Assembly: GCA_029379385.1 (NCBI GenBank)
Contig: CM055615.1
Location: 4,836,001-4,900,000, forward strand
Length of the DNA: 64,000 nucleotides
DNA from: Quillaja saponaria
Lineage: Eukaryota; Streptophyta; Magnoliopsida; Fabales; Quillajaceae
Direction: 5' to 3'
In this document: positions 1-11,853 of the stretch, in pieces
Layout: each line of letters starts with the position of its first letter
Numbering within the stretch: position 1 is the first letter of the stretch
Position numbers and translations under genes: made by a program
Notes under the pieces: model-generated
Told to the model about the DNA's origin: nothing
Databases searched by the model: none
What the model saw: only the letters and a program-made list of their open reading frames with translations

Positions 1-1389
1 AAACAAAAGTTATGAAAAATCTCCCTTACACCTAGAACTTTCCTGATAAAATGATTTTTGTTGTTGTCTAAATATATATATCTTTGTACAATAATCGAGT
101 AAAAATGATTCAGGGAAAAATAAGTAATAAATATGATTTTTTTGTCAATTAACAAAAACTTGTGGTGATGTAAGAAATTATTGATTGAGTTCCATTATAA
201 TTAGAGAAAAAAATTGATTATTAAAGATAATAAATTATATTTCATAGACAATATAATTTGTGAGGAAAAATTGTTCTACTAAGATTTAAGTGGGTCAAGA
301 ATGAAAGATGTTATAACATGTTGATGTGGTCAAATTTATTATTTTTCTTAATTTATCAATAATTATAATATAGTTTATGGATTTTTTTTTAAAAAAGTGA
401 GTGGGGTCCCTACCTATATCCCCCCTGAGAGTATATGAATCCCTCTTAGCATTGTGATATTCATTAGATCAATTTATAAGAATACAATAGAGACATATTT
501 ATAATAATAGTCATGGTCGAGCTATACTCTAACTATATTAATAGAATTAGAATATATTTGTTTTGTTATAACTTTCATAATTTGATATCAAAAAAATAAG
601 TTTCAAGACACAATGTATAAATTTAAGTTATAAAATAAATAAATAAATTAAATAACAATATAGCTAAGCATGTTTAAATTGATATTTTAATATATGTTTT
701 GATAATATCGTATATTTGTTAACATAAAGTAAATAAAATTATATACCAAATAAAGTGAAGTGAATGTATAATTAATACATTTATATATATAAAGAGAGAA
801 TTAAGCTCCACCACAAATAAAAAACCTTGGCTTTATGCTATTGCCTACTTTTCTTTCATTATTATTATTATTATTTTTTTATACTTTTTCTTTTCCTTCT
901 TTTCCATTTTGGGTGGCCGAGTACCCCTTGATTTTTCCTTTTCTACCGCCTTTCATCGTCTGCCTTTGCTTCCGGAAAATTCTAGGACCAACATACCCTA
1001 TTCTAATCATTTCTACTCTCTTCTTCATTTTGGCCGAGTTCCTCCCTTCCTTTAACCTATTTTCTGACTTCAGCCATGGCAGACCATGAAGCTTCTTGAT
1101 ATAGCTCATGTCTTACTTCCCAGCCGTGTAATAGCCATTCAAAATTCCAACAAGAGTCCACCATGGATCCCCTTTTTGTGGCAGCTGAATTTTCCGGCAA
1201 ACGGGGGTGTAACTAAGAGGGAGGAGGAGGTAACGAATTACATAATTGCTTCTCCTCTGTCAGTCACCACAAAGTTGTTGGGAGTGAAGGATGATAAAAT
1301 CTCTCCTGCAATCTGAGTTGGTACCTTCTTCCTTTTGCCTTAACCTATAAATGTCTTCTTCACAATCTGAAATTAGACACCATTCAGTA
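1..1389. other. AT-rich intergenic DNA, no supported gene
   Basis: Strongly AT-rich sequence with short homopolymers and ATT repeats (about 858-877). Short open frames between 835 and 1316 exist on both strands. They are low-complexity (Leu/Phe/Pro/Ser) and I recognise no domain in them. The pyrimidine-rich stretch 840-1060 looks like the C/T-rich interior of a retrotransposon LTR, but no boundary is visible. Confidence 0.5.
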
Positions 1390-1711
1390 TCAAATCAGAG
1401 AACTCATAAATAAAAAAATAGATAATATAAATAGACAATGTATGGCTGGAAAGTGAAATTGCTTTAGATTGACAGAGCGTTTGATAAGGGACCAAAGGCC
1501 AGGCACAAAAATTACAAAGAGACCCAGAGAAGTATAGTAAATGGCCAAAGAGTAACCCACGTTGTATGCAAGTAATATCAGAGAGGATAGGTTTTGTGGG
1601 TGTTGATGACCAATGTAATCCACGAGAGCTGAAGCCGCTGATGACATAGGGTCGTGGAGGGACACGAAGAAGCAGCCTCTTTGGCCTGGTGTTGGCAAAC
1701 CATGGTTGGAC
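1390..1711 (-). pseudogene. exon-like block, unrecognised membrane protein fragment
   Basis: On the minus strand a reading frame of about 105 codons follows a pyrimidine-rich acceptor-like site (TTTCTTTCCAG, ending near 1712) and runs to a stop at 1390. It has no ATG near its beginning, so it could be a 3' exon or a relic. The translation looks protein-like: a soluble start (PTPGQRGCFFVSLHDPMSS) followed by two hydrophobic segments (LSSLILLAYNVGYSLAIYY and LGLFVIFVPGLWSLI) that could be membrane helices, then a basic stretch. I do not recognise the family, and I found no convincing upstream exon in 1712-2900. It may equally be a chance frame. Confidence 0.25.
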
Positions 1712-2913
1712 TTACTGGAAAGAAACGAAAGCTTGTGGATGTGGATGTTGTTGAAAAAAATGAGGAGAATTGCTGTCTAGGAAATGAATTGAAAAGGATA
1801 AGGAAATTAATGGGCTAATGTACAATTGGAAGCAAATTCGGAAATTTTGAAGACTAATGGAATAAGGCTTTTTCAAATTGGGATTGATGGATGTAAGGTT
1901 TTATTATTTCTTGCCCTTAATCACCATTATTAGTCTGAAATACTGATGGTATGCACTTCTTATGTTATTTTATTTACTTATTTTTTGTCACTCGGCATCC
2001 AAATTAGCTGAAAGATTAGTTTTTTGGTTGGTTCTCTATAAATGAACCAATCCTACTCCTATGTGTTTTACGTTGCTTCCAAGATGGATACCTTAATTTG
2101 ATAAATAATTTAGAGAAGTGTTTTAATTTCTGGACTAAGAAATGGATATGAATATATAGCTAGATGGAAACAAAATTTCAGATGATGGGCATCCTTTTTG
2201 TTAAATTTGGTTAATAGATAATTAACAAATAATGATTCGAGCAGGTGTATGTAGGATATACATGTGGGTTAGATGGAGAAATTTTCTGAGTAAGTGTGCA
2301 TACGCATATTGCCTTTCACAATCACTCCGTTAACTTTAATGCAAGGGAGATGACTTTTAATGATGACATGGTCCAATGATTTGCTGTGTCCCATTGCCAT
2401 GTCCATGAGGGATTCTAGTTTCTTACGTGCATAAATTTTTATACTGTGTGTACAATATTTGTTTATGGTTGGCTGTTGGCATGCCACCTTTGGTCTTATA
2501 GTGGTCTTAATGCTATAATCAAATGAAGCCACCAAATAATTGAGGGTAAAAGCAACCAATGAAGAAATCCCAAAGTGTTACTGGGGTGGTTTCTACATTG
2601 GTTGAGATACATGAACCCATGAAGCAAACTTGGTAGTGGTACTCCTTGAAGCTTTGAATGATTAATATTGTAAGAATTTTTATATACCCAGTATGATTTA
2701 CCAAAACTTCATTTATTTGGTTTGAATATTGAAAAATGGAACATTTCTGAATCTTTTAACCACCAGAACATGGATGCTAGTGTATAGGTATATTATTGAA
2801 ATGATAATGAATATTGGATATGCAGTCTTATAAATTATTTATTGGATATTTATTCATTGCTAAAACTGATGTGGTCAAGCATGATAATGTAAACATAAAG
2901 TTCATCTAATATT
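1712..2913. other. non-coding stretch
   Basis: No recognisable gene or repeat boundary. Minus-strand frames at 2269-2559 and 2519-2704 overlap each other and show no domain. Confidence 0.4.
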
Positions 2914-5071
2914 TTGGGTGTTGTATGGACTTAATTAGATTAAGAGTTCAAAAGAGAAATTGTAGCTTAGGATCTTGAGATGTTGTCTATAAAATTTAGT
3001 AGCTTGGTTTCAAGTATATTGTTAGTTAGAGCTGTTAGACTATGACTAAGTCATGCATTATTTTTTAGTGAACCGCAGTCAATCCGGAAGACTTCGTCAG
3101 GAGTTGTGGATGGAATTAGCTTTGAAACTCTGAATGAAAGTTGTTCCTAACATCTTGAAACACTAGACTCGAAAACTTCCTAATTTAATGTTTCAAGTTG
3201 GTTTTATTAAATTTGATTAAGCATGTAAGTGAAAATAAACATTTATCCAAGGAGCTGCCAAATAATACATATGATATCTATTTAGAAAGATATACTTGTC
3301 TATTAATAAATTTAACAAATGGAATTGGATTTTCTTTTTCCTAGAGAAAGTTATGTTCAGATAACTAAGGTAAGGTTAGAGCTGCCAAAATTCCTCGTTT
3401 TGCAGAATTTGATACAACTTCAAAGAATAAACTGTATTGATACATAAATCTAAAAATTTCAAGTGATATAACATTAAAAAGTAAATGTGTCTAGTATTTT
3501 ATAAATTTTAAGAAACTGGATTTGGAATTTCCTAGGGAAAGATATGACTGTTAGAATGAACACTAGTTCAAACACCAAGTTTGGACTGTTTTAGTATTTC
3601 TAACTCATTGGTATTTTCTATTTTTTCTAATAGTTTCTTTCTACCCTATGCATTGTCAAGACATTTAAAATGTCTCTTCATTATCAACCTTCCCACATAA
3701 AGTACAGTTCATACTACTTAACATGCAATAGCTTAATATAAAACTTTCATAAAGAAACCTATATAAGTTGATATATAAGCTTACTAATAAAAATATTATA
3801 ACAATGAACTAAATGTTATTTGGGAATATGAATTTCAGTTCCAGATTCTAATGTGGACTTGATGAGATACGTGAATGCAAGTGTAAGTGACAAATGAAAT
3901 CGGTTAAAGGTGAGTGGTTAATTGTTGCTTTTAGGGACTAGATTATTATGTGTAACTGTATGTATATTTAAATAAATGTGCAAGTGCAATGTTTTAGTGA
4001 TTGAATCATGTGCACTTTGGTTGTTAGATAATTATGTAAAATAATTTATGTGAATTTAATTATTCAAAGTATGGTTGTTACTTAAGATTGGTTGTGATTG
4101 ATAAGGATCGACAAAATGAAATTTTCTGAGAAATAATTTTTACCTCCGAAATTAAAAATCCAGGTGCACCTAAGATATTTTGATATGAGATACTCTGATT
4201 CTGAAAATTGTTTAAAAAGAAATGAGTGCTCAGTCCCTAGTGGGATGGATTGTGTACGAAAAATTAACCTAGTTGTGCCAGCGCGTAAATGCACAGTGGG
4301 GGGAAATATTGTTATGCAGGGCTGAGTTACTCTGTTGGCCCTTTACTTGCTTTGTATATTTTGATTGCCTTGATTGTTTTAAGTGGATTATACACTGTAC
4401 TAATTGAAATGTGTTAGCTAGGTTTTATATTTTCATATTTGTATATGTATAATCTTAGTAGTTTTGAAATATATGACATGTTGATATTAATAAATAATAT
4501 ATTTTATACGTGTGTTGGGTGATGCTAGTACCTTTTGAGTACAATTTTTCACTCATAGAGTTCGTAGGGCTCATCTCTCTTTTATGGTTATTTTTTTAGT
4601 AACAGGGTCTTGAGGGTGGCGGTTATCGATAATGGACTTTGTCGAATGTTTGGTGGCAAGGTAATTTTTCAGAATCTCAATCTTGAAGTCAAAGAATGAA
4701 AGTTTGCAATCACATTAGAACTGTGGGGTTCTTGGTCTTATGTGATATAATAGTCTAGTATTTATCTTGTTTATGATGTGGACGGAGCGGTCTCCTTGTT
4801 GTCTTTATGTTGTTGTTATGTAAGAACAAGAGTTTATAGGTTTATATTTTAAGGTATGTTCCATATGGTAGAGAACTTCTGCTGAAATTTTCAGTAAGTT
4901 GTGTTTTGTTTTATTCAACAAACTTTTACTATTAACTTTTATTTTACCAATTTTTAGTTTTATTTATTGCTTGCTCAAGAGTCGTAGTTGTTTTTTTTGT
5001 TTTGGAGTCAGGGTTGTGGAGGTTTGGTTACCATTACTCTAGCCACTCATGCCTCCGTGAGGGGTGTGACA
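2914..5071 (+). repeat. 5'-truncated copy of a giant LTR (same family as 21968-25314)
   Basis: This segment aligns co-linearly with the 3' two-thirds of the LTR at 21968-25314. Shared blocks include AAGAGTTCAAAAG (2942 / 23363), CAGGTGCACCTA (about 4161 / 24431), GGGATGGATTGTGTACG (about 4240 / 24519), GTTGGCCCTTT (about 4333 / 24606) and the terminus ATGCCTCC...GGGTRTGACA (to 5071 / 25314). The 3' end carries the canonical CA. Upstream of about 2914 the similarity fades, and I found no TG start with a matching 5-bp duplication. Many substitutions and small indels separate the two copies, so they are probably independent insertions. The long LTR and its terminal sequence resemble plant Ty3/gypsy LTRs; this assignment is inference. 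Confidence 0.7.
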
Positions 5072-7221
5072 AGTTTGCCCTAAGGCTATTCTCTAATTGA
5101 TTTTGATGATAACATGCTTTGCTCACAAATTTATTTTTATCTGTATCATGATCAACTAATAAAGCTTAAAGTTGCTTATATCATCCTTATTCAAAAAGCT
5201 CGAAAGTATTGTTCTAATGCTCTATCTATAATTACTCAAACTAGTGATATTTTTGTGACTTTGAAATTAATCTCACATTTACTCTTTTCATATATTTGCT
5301 GAGATTGAAGTAAAATTATATTGCATTTTCGATGGAAATATCTTTAAGTTATTGATATTAATTTCGAAAATTGCTCCTTAATTGAAGTGAACTCTTTGTG
5401 TTTCATTTAGTCTTTATATTTCAAAATTAATTGGGAAATATGTCTTGAAATATATATATATCATCAATTTTGAAAGAGATTGATTAATTCTTGAATATAA
5501 ATTTCTGACCTAATTAGCATGGATTATGGAAATTAGTTTTCAATACTAGTTATTACCATAATGATCACTTTCCTTAAATAAATGCTTGCTTGTGGCTTAT
5601 AATATATTTCTTTTCTTTTTGGTGTCAATTACAAACAAAATTGACTTACCTTTTTGAAAATATATTCTTGATTGAATTGTGCTCAAATTGTGCAAATTAG
5701 TATTTATTACTAATTATTATTCAAACTATATTTCTCCTAAAATAATCAGTGTTTCAATAAACTAGACTTAAATTGAAAATCTTTTGAGAAATATATTTAT
5801 GGCACCATTTGAAAATTAGTACTGGAATTTATTATGATTATATTCAATGTGTACTAATGCCTAATATTGGTTCTAAGTGTTTTTCTTGTATTATATTTCA
5901 TTACTTTCGCAACACATGAATCTACATATGACACACAAGAAATTGAAGTTGATAGTGTGAAGTCTTAAAATGGAAAGTTAGACATTACTTGAAGTCAAAG
6001 CAATTAACAAATGGCTAGAAACCTAAGATATATTCTAACGGCTAGAATATCAATATCAAGAAGATTGCATGTTTGCCTCAAGCAACAATTCACGGAAGAA
6101 GAAATCATTGTGTGTTGTGAAAGCAACACACGAATCTACATATGACACACAAGAAACTAAAGTTGATATTGTGAAGTCTTAAAATGGAAAGTCATACATA
6201 CTTGAAGCCAAAGAACTTAACAAACAACAAGAAATCTAAGATATATTTTAATGGCTAGAATATCAATATCAAGAAGATTGCATGCTTGCCTCAAGCTACA
6301 ATTCATGGAAGAAGAAATCATTCCAACAGTTAGAAAATCTTTATCTAAAAGATTTCATGACTTTCACTAGCCTTTGATTAAGGAAGAAGACCGTAATTGC
6401 AAAAGGAATACTCCAAAGGTCAGATTTTTGAAGCCTATATAAAGAGGATCAAGGCAAGGCAAGGCAAAAAATGACATCAATCAAGAAAGAGAGAAAAAGA
6501 CGAGCCAAGCAATCTGTGCTATTAACTTACAGTACTTTTTGTATCACTTTCTTATAATCTAAACCTCTATTGTCTATCTTTTTTGAGAGGATTACCCTTG
6601 AGCCTAAATTGTAAAAGAGTGTTTACCCTTATCTAAATCCGAGAGAAGGGAAAGGGCAAGGTGTCTCCTAGATTGAGTGAAAACCTAAATTGTAAGGGGA
6701 ATATATCTCATAGGTTAATTGAAAACTTAAATGAGGGAATATATTCCTTAGATCGAGTGAAGATCCTAAACTGTTAAGAGAGTTGCTCTTAATTCCACTG
6801 TTTGTAAGGTTATAATGGAATTAGTGGAAAATTCCAAGGAGCGAACTTGGAAACTGGATGTATGCATATTCAAAGGCTAAACTAGTATAAATTGTTTGTG
6901 TTTGGTATCTCTCTTTATAATCTTGGTCTGCACTTTATTTTAATTTAATTATTTGTGCAAGTTTTTCATGCTGTTTTATCAAACATTAATCTGAGTTAAA
7001 ACTGATAGCTTTCTAGCTTTATCAGTTTATCAAAACTTGATTTGATACAACCTTAACTTAGTCTAAAGCTTGATTTGACTTCAAATCTTTTATAACATAT
7101 GTTCGCTTGTCTGGTTCATTTAACTAAGTGCTTTACAGCTTTACATATTGCTTGAGATTTATTTGTGCAAAAAAAATATTAAAAAAACCAACTCACCCCC
7201 TCTTGGTTGCTTTTTGGGCCG
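5072..7221 (+). repeat. probable Ty1/copia SIRE/Maximus-like LTR, degenerate
   Basis: The block opens with CTAATTGATTTTGATGAT and closes with CAACTCACCCCCTCTTGG. This begin-and-end pattern is typical of plant SIRE/Maximus LTRs. It also has the family's usual interior: repeated 'aaacctaaattgtaa' style phrases around 6600-6790 and a 'ttccaaggagcgaacttgg' stretch near 6831. No open reading frame of note is present. The boundaries are approximate and no target-site duplication was found. It abuts the end of the LTR at 5071, suggesting one element inserted near or into the other. Confidence 0.45.
5909..6322 (+). repeat. two tandem copies of a ~214-bp unit inside the LTR
   Basis: Unit 1 (5909-6122) and unit 2 (6123-6322) both begin GCAACACA[T/C]GAATCTACAT and both contain GAATATCAATATCAAGAAGA and a GGAAGAAGAAATCATT end. 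They differ at scattered positions, so the duplication is not recent. Confidence 0.85.
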
Positions 7222-8262
7222 ACAATATTATCTATCAAGCACCAAAAAAACTATATGCCTTATGTGTGCCATTCAAATCAATAATGTTTTCTCTTTCAAC
7301 TAGAAAAATCCAAGCCACGGGAAAGATGCTTTCTTAGGGAGTTAAAATTGAAGTAGAGAATGGATGATTGAAAGGTAGTAGGAATTTGAGAAAAAGAATT
7401 AGGGATTTTGGATTCTGGCAATTTTGAGCACGTGAGTTTATATGGTTAGTTTGGATGGATTTCATCAAAGAAAATATGGTCCAAACTTTAGGAATTGGTT
7501 TAAGATCAATTAGACAATGTGTACGATTTTGAGAAAAAGTCATACCAGGGAGGAGTAAAATGTACTTTACTCTTTTTTTGGCTAATAATATAGATTATAT
7601 TTTTATTAGAAAAATATATTAAAATTAAAGAAGAAGTTAAGGTTAACTTAATGTATTACAATCCCGTGAACATAACTCAATTGGTTGGACATCCAACCTC
7701 TCTTGTTCAATCCTTATTAAGGAAGTTATTTATTTTTTTGGAGGTGTGGGGTTTGGAGATGGGGATGGACTACTCCAGTTTTTACCCAATGTCTAATGGA
7801 CCTTCAATAATGTATTACTATTTTAAAAAAATCTATAAATATAACAATATAGAAAAGTAAATACTTAATAATAATAATAAAAAAAAGATTTATTGGCCAT
7901 CTCAACATATGAAAAGACTTTTTGATAGTTTAAAAAGAAATTTAGAATTTTTTTAATACATTTTTTTAATTTTTTTTACTTTTTTAATTTCACTTTTGTA
8001 CAAGAGAAATGAGTGTCAACTTTTCTAAATTTTAAGATTGTGTGTCAGTTTTACAAGGAATTGAGTATATATATGTATATTCTAGTTTCAGTGACACACC
8101 GTTGTGAGTGAAGTATGTTTATGATATTTATATGTGTTCATCAATAATTAATACAATTGATGTACATATCAAAATATTATACATAGTAAAAAATAAATAG
8201 ATTTCATGTTAATAGCATTAAACAAATAGATAAATTTAATAAAAAAATTAATTAATAATTTA

Positions 8263-8264
<2 letters not shown>

Positions 8265-8293
<29 letters not shown>
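8265..8293. repeat. (TA)n microsatellite
   Basis: Uninterrupted TA dinucleotide array of about 14 units. Confidence 0.9.
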
Positions 8294-8296
<3 letters not shown>

Positions 8297-8477
8297 ATAA
8301 AAATGAAAGAAAAATTAACACAATTATATTATAATCATAAAAATTATAAACTTAATACTTTTTTAATTCATAGAATTTTCTTAAAATTTTAATTTAAGTT
8401 GAGAAGAATTATAAATTTATAATTATTTACAACTTATTAATTTTTTTTTTTGAGAAATTCAATCTGAATTAATATTG

Positions 8478-8482
<5 letters not shown>

Positions 8483-8521
<39 letters not shown>
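8483..8521. repeat. (TA)n microsatellite
   Basis: Uninterrupted TA array of about 19 units, the longest in the window. Confidence 0.9.
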
Positions 8522-8526
<5 letters not shown>

Positions 8527-9443
8527 TTATTGATAAATTATGAATTGATTAATATTGAAAAGAATTAGGACAAAAACATCAATAATCATAAAACAACTAC
8601 CAATTCTATTAATATTAAAAGATAAAATAATATAATTCAAAATGACAACTAAAATGTATTTATGTAATATTAAAAACACATAAGGGTATTTGAGAAGATA
8701 AATTTTCTTTAAGTAAAACAATTTTACATTTATAAAAAAAGAGAGGATAAATCTAACAAAAAAAGTTAAATTCATAAATTTTTATATTTATTTTAATTCT
8801 TAAGATGGAAGAAGAATTACAATTTAAAACAACAATATTATAGTTATGGAAACTATACTCTTAATTTTAAAAAATAAAATAAAATAAATTCATAAATTTG
8901 AGAAGAACTAAAAAAATTATAAATATTAGAAACTTATTAAATACAAAAAATTGAGAAAATTTAATTTTAACTACTATTGATATATAATTATTGAAAAACT
9001 ATAAATTTTTTAATGAATTAAAAGTTAAAACAACAATATTATAATAAAAAATTACATTCTTAAAATATATTTTTTAATTTATAGTCTTTTTTTTTTTATA
9101 TAAATTTTAATTTATAAATTTGAGAATAACTAAATAAATTATGATTATTATGAACTTATTAAAAAAAAAGTGAGAAATTACTATTGATATATAATTATTG
9201 AAAAATTAAAGATTTATAAATATTGAGAAGTAAAAAAGGAATTAATAGTTTTAAAACAATTTCAATCTTACTCATATTAAAATGTAGAAAACTTAGAATA
9301 AAAAAAAAAAAAAAATAGAAATATTCTATTTTGCAATAAAATAACAAGTAAAGGTAATTATGTAACAATAACAACTGGTATTTAAAAAAAATTAAAGATT
9401 TCTATTTAAGTCACTTTTATATATAGTATAAACTATAAATATG

Positions 9444-9444
<1 letters not shown>

Positions 9445-9467
<23 letters not shown>
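9445..9467. repeat. (TA)n microsatellite
   Basis: TA array of about 11 units followed by a T run. Confidence 0.85.
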
Positions 9468-9475
<8 letters not shown>

Positions 9476-9539
9476 GTAGTAAATATCAATTTACCCATTA
9501 TATTGCAATAGCTTCTTTCATTCCCAAACTTCTTTCTTC

Positions 9540-11210
9540 ACTCTTGCAGATGTGGAAACAGGACATAACTCGATTATTGCAATAGCTTCTCATTTGACTC
9601 AATCATTAGCAGTTTTAAGGTAATCTTGATCTTTTTCCTTGTATGCATAGCTTGAATCTACATGTTCCCTTTCATGGTTGGCTTATGATTTTGACTTTAT
9701 CAAATTGATTTTGGGCTTGTATGAGATGCATTTTAAACTGAAGATTTCTTTTTTCTTTTTTTTAAAGTCCTATCCCTTTACGCATTGGATTATACTTGTA
9801 TCAGTATGTAATGGGTTCAGGTACTAATTAATGTGTAAAAAAGATTCTGAATTAATGCTTGTAGATTTTACTCATCAGCTCTGCATACCCACACATATCT
9901 ATTCAAGAATTGCTTTATGAGCCACTGACCCAGAATAAGCAACAAATGGAAGAAAGTATCAAATTAGTTGACCAAGCATAGATTTTTTGCTAAAGAGAGC
10001 TAATGAAGGAAACTACAGAGAAGATTAATATCATTTTGCTTGAGAAATATGATATATAGTGAGCTGCTCCTCGTATAACCAGTGTGAGCCTCATATGCTG
10101 ACAAAAGTTGTTATCCAGCTCACAGGTCCAGCTAAAACACTTTGCCTGCTGCCAATTGACCCACCCTTCTCACCCTGTACCTGTTGACCCTTTTCTATTT
10201 CGTATCATACTTTCTTAAGAAAGAAAGAGATTTCTTCATATAAGCTTACAGCCTGACAGTGTTACCAAGCATGTCTTGATTGAGAGAGCATATGGTTGGA
10301 CTTGGAGCCATGTTCATTAAGAAAGATAAATTGATTCGCTGGTCCAAGGTAGTTTGAGAAGATTATTTATATTCGGAATTGGTTTCGGTTGTTCTTTTAT
10401 CTAAGTTTCTTCAATACAGGAATTCTCAAAGTATGGATGCATGCCTTAGAAACGGGAGATGTTGTGGATAGTGTATTAGAAAATGGCAACCAACAAATAA
10501 TTGCTTTAGCAAATGGAGTAGTGACCATAAAAAATGAAAACTTTCAACTACAAGAAAGACAAATTCATAATTGATGATCTCCTGAATGTTGTCTGAACTG
10601 CTGTCATAGAGGATGGATATGGTAGCTATCTAGCACAAGGAGGGAGATAAATATGTGAAAATTGGTTGTGATAGGGGGATAACTGATGTGAGCAACGTAA
10701 AATTTCTGTTGAACTAAGAAGAAATGCACATCTTGTTTTACAAATTTACTTTTTGAAGTTTGAGGGAGACAAATTGCTTTTTAACTGATAAAACATAACA
10801 TAATCATTAATCCTTCCACAGAGACGTCTGCTCAATGCTCATCCATAGTGTGGGTATTATTTTGAGATGTTTGCACACATCAGAGAATTATCCAAGTGGT
10901 GCAGCTCCCTGCCGCATCCTCTCTTCAAGTCAGAAGAAAGAAAGTGTACAACAAGAAGGAAAATACTTCTAAGGACTATATCTGGATGGGTATACCATGG
11001 TTCAAGCTCTCATGGATGAACTTGGTGGTTTCATGTATGGCATAAAATTTGATTTAGATGGTTCAAGTGCTTTTCTTTTTCATAATCCAGTGTACTGTCC
11101 ATATCATATTCATGACTAACGAAATATGGAATGCCATTTGTTGGTAGCACATTGTTACCTGCTCATTGCAAGCCCATAGCCTTTGTCACTGATAAGGAAT
11201 TTGCGTTGAC
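9540..11210 (+). pseudogene. string of exon-like blocks, unidentified gene relic
   Basis: Three plus-strand blocks look like exons. Block one, 9550-9620, lies between TCTTGCAG and AAG|GTAATC and reads GHNSIIAIASHLTQSLAVLR. Block two ends near 10348 at AAG|GTAGTT and reads LGAMFIKKDKLIRWSK. Block three starts after CTTCAATACAG near 10420 and reads GILKVWMHALETGDVVDSV before stopping at 10574. A further open stretch around 10979-11117 contains GYTMVQALMDELGGF and then stops. The frames do not join into one protein and stops separate them. I do not recognise the family. It could be a decayed gene, captured gene pieces in a transposon, or chance. Confidence 0.25.
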
Positions 11211-11853
11211 AAATTCTATTTAAGTAATGTTTTTGAAAAGTGATTTCCTGTACTTGTGGGGGATTGAGGTTACCCAAGTTCAAGTTTCATTTAAAAGGAG
11301 AAAATGGATGGTTTCTATCTGATTGCTATGCTTTTATGAAATCTGTGAGTAAATCAGGGTTTTTTTTTTTGAGACTTTGCAGTCGTTTGGAACTTTCAAT
11401 CTCTATTCTGTGGTGCCATTTTCTTTATTTTTCAACTGTCATTGATTTTAAAATATGCAAAAGCTCATTCCTGCATTTCGCTGAAGATATAAGTTTGCTT
11501 TTCCTTTAGAAACAGTTTGGCCATTTATGCAACATATCTCTCTAATAGGAGAACTTCCACTTTTTCATAATAATGATTACTAGAGAACATGCACTTTTGA
11601 TTTCTTACAGTCTGTTCTATTTTTGGTCTTCTTTGTTAGAATTTTGAATTTAGATGTTATTGTTGAGAAAATTTTCTTCAGCACATTTATGCATCATATA
11701 TCGTGGCCAAGAAAAATAAAAAAGAAGAATAATTGCTCGTGATATCTACAAAAGCAATTCTTTATTTTGAATTCAATCCTTATTGTAGACAACAATCGTT
11801 TTACATACAAGATTTCCAAATAGTGAATTAGGATCGAGAACTTGCATATGCCT
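11211..11853. other. intergenic region and 3' flank of the receptor kinase gene
   Basis: No supported gene. A plus-strand frame at 11240-11509 has no recognisable motif. The right end is the minus-strand 3' UTR of the receptor kinase. Confidence 0.5.
11761..11766 (-). promoter_or_regulatory. candidate poly(A) signal of the receptor kinase
   Basis: TTTATT on the plus strand is AATAAA on the minus strand, 88 bp beyond the stop codon of the receptor kinase. The position is reasonable for a plant near-upstream element. Confidence 0.4.

Larger units (their letters stand above)
7222..9480. other. very AT-rich intergenic DNA
   Basis: A/T runs, AT dinucleotide arrays and short poly-A tracts, without a supported gene. 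Several phrases such as 'ttataaatttgagaa' and 'aactattgatatataattattga' recur loosely between 8400 and 9230. This suggests degenerate repeats rather than coding sequence. Confidence 0.6.

Noticed and set aside
835..1316. Open frames as a small gene
   Set aside because: Low-complexity translation, frames on both strands, no splice support or domain.
1702..1818. Plus-strand short frame MVGLTGKKRKLVDVDVV...
   Set aside because: Only 38 codons. It overlaps the minus-strand intron/exon border of a better-looking frame and shows no recognisable family.
564..5071. TGTTATAACT at 564 as the missing 5' end of the left giant LTR
   Set aside because: The flanking bases do not match AGTTT after 5071, and sequence from 564 to about 2900 does not align convincingly with the right copy.
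5072..5076. AGTTT as target-site duplication of either neighbouring LTR
   Set aside because: No matching 5-mer at the other end of either element.
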